Positions 7,134 through 7,664 of a DNA stretch of 7,664 nt are shown in pieces. Numbering within the stretch: position 1 is the first letter of the stretch; every line of letters begins with the position of its first letter. The translations under genes were made by a program, and so were the position numbers. The DNA is taken from NCBI GenBank assembly GCA_017395725.1, contig JAFQOB010000114.1:1-7664 (forward strand). Reading direction: 5' to 3'. The notes under the pieces were generated by a model, which saw only the letters and a program-made list of their open reading frames with translations, did no database searches and was not told the origin of the DNA. Origin of the DNA: Clostridia bacterium (GTDB taxonomy: Bacteria > Bacillota_A > Clostridia > Oscillospirales > CAG-272).

Positions 7134-7664
7134 ATGAACAGCAATTTTAAAAATTTACCTGTTGCAGTAAATAAATGCAATGAATACGACTATGAAAGAA
7201 TAAAAAATATTCTCGAAAATCACTTCTCAAAAATTTTAGATGATTCTACCTTTTTTGAAAATAAAAACGTAGTTATAAAGCCCAATCTTCTTCTGAAGGC
7301 TTCCCCAGAGAAATCCATTACTACACACCCCGTTGTAATGGAAGCCGTAATAGATGTAATTAAGGCGTATAAACCGAGTTCCATAACTATTGCAGAAAGT
7401 CCCGGAGGTCCCTATAACTCTACGGCATTAAATGTTATTTATAAATCAACAGGAATGACTGCAGTTGCAGAAAAATGCGGTGTAAATCTTAATACAGACA
7501 CAACTGCAGAACAAATTTCAAACCATGACGGAAAAGTATGCAAAGTATTTAATATAATCTCCCCTATAGCCAATGCAGATGTTATTGTAAACGTTTGTAA
7601 ATTAAAAACGCACTCACTTACAACAATGAGCGCGGCAACCAAAAACCTTTTTGGCACTATTCCG
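7134..7664 (+). CDS. DUF362 domain protein, N-terminal part (cut by the window end)
   Basis: The first 177 residues are present and no stop is reached. Hallmarks of DUF362 are visible in order: VVIKPNLL (46-53), ITTHPVVMEAVIDVI (62-76), IAESPGG (86-92), STGMTAVAEKCGVNLN (105-120), VIVNVCKLKTHSLT (150-163) and SAATKNLFG (166-174). DUF362 proteins have no settled function. Many carry a C-terminal pair of 4Fe-4S cluster motifs and are annotated as iron-sulfur or ferredoxin-like proteins, but that part would lie outside the window, so its presence here is unknown. The ATG at 7134 comes 9 bases after the DMT stop. A clear ribosome binding site is lacking (only AGAAAG near 7116-7121), so the gene is probably co-transcribed with the DMT gene. 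The N-terminus MNSNFKNLPVAVNKCNEYDY is consistent with the family's usual opening strand and Asp-Tyr. Confidence 0.9.
   Translation, partial: MNSNFKNLPVAVNKCNEYDYERIKNILENHFSKILDDSTFFENKNVVIKPNLLLKASPEKSITTHPVVMEAVIDVIKAYKPSSITIAESPGGPYNSTALNVIYKSTGMTAVAEKCGVNLNTDTTAEQISNHDGKVCKVFNIISPIANADVIVNVCKLKTHSLTTMSAATKNLFGTIP

Overview
The window looks like chromosomal DNA from a low-GC Gram-positive bacterium, most likely a member of the Clostridia. The reasons are the AT-rich composition, strong AGGAGG-type ribosome binding sites, a TTG start codon, a SecA with a zinc-binding SEC-C tail, and transporter sequences of clostridial character. This placement is inferred from style and is not proven. All genes read on the + strand. 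I see no tRNA, rRNA, CRISPR array, insertion sequence, or convincing intrinsic terminator.

Layout. Bases 1-100 hold an AT-rich leader with a plausible sigma-A promoter. secA follows (101-2848), complete and with all its motor motifs. Fifteen bases later comes a tight run of three membrane-protein genes: a 205-residue protein (2864-3481), a related 438-residue protein (3484-4800, TTG start), and a MATE-family multidrug exporter (4800-6164). Spacings of 15, 2 and -1 bases, with no hairpin-plus-U-tract between genes, suggest that secA and these three are co-transcribed. A 67-base gap carrying a second possible promoter leads to an EamA/DMT-type transporter gene (6232-7124). That gene is split by a one-base frameshift in a short A run near its middle. 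Nine bases further on begins a DUF362 protein (7134 to the window end), which is cut off by the window edge.

How the genes fit together. SecA drives protein export through SecYEG. The MATE and DMT proteins move small molecules across the membrane. No substrate can be read from the sequence. The two proteins between SecA and the MATE exporter share a motif centred on Pro-Asp followed by Gly, just after the first hydrophobic segment. The longer one carries the motif a second time near its middle, so it may be an internally duplicated version of the shorter one. I do not recognise a named function for them.

Overall this is mostly an ordinary housekeeping region with an accessory transporter cluster. 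The points most worth checking are the uncharacterised paralogous membrane pair embedded in a secA operon, the frameshift in the DMT gene, and a perfect 12-bp inverted repeat inside the first membrane gene. I did not find convincing evidence of a new defence, mobile or RNA system.
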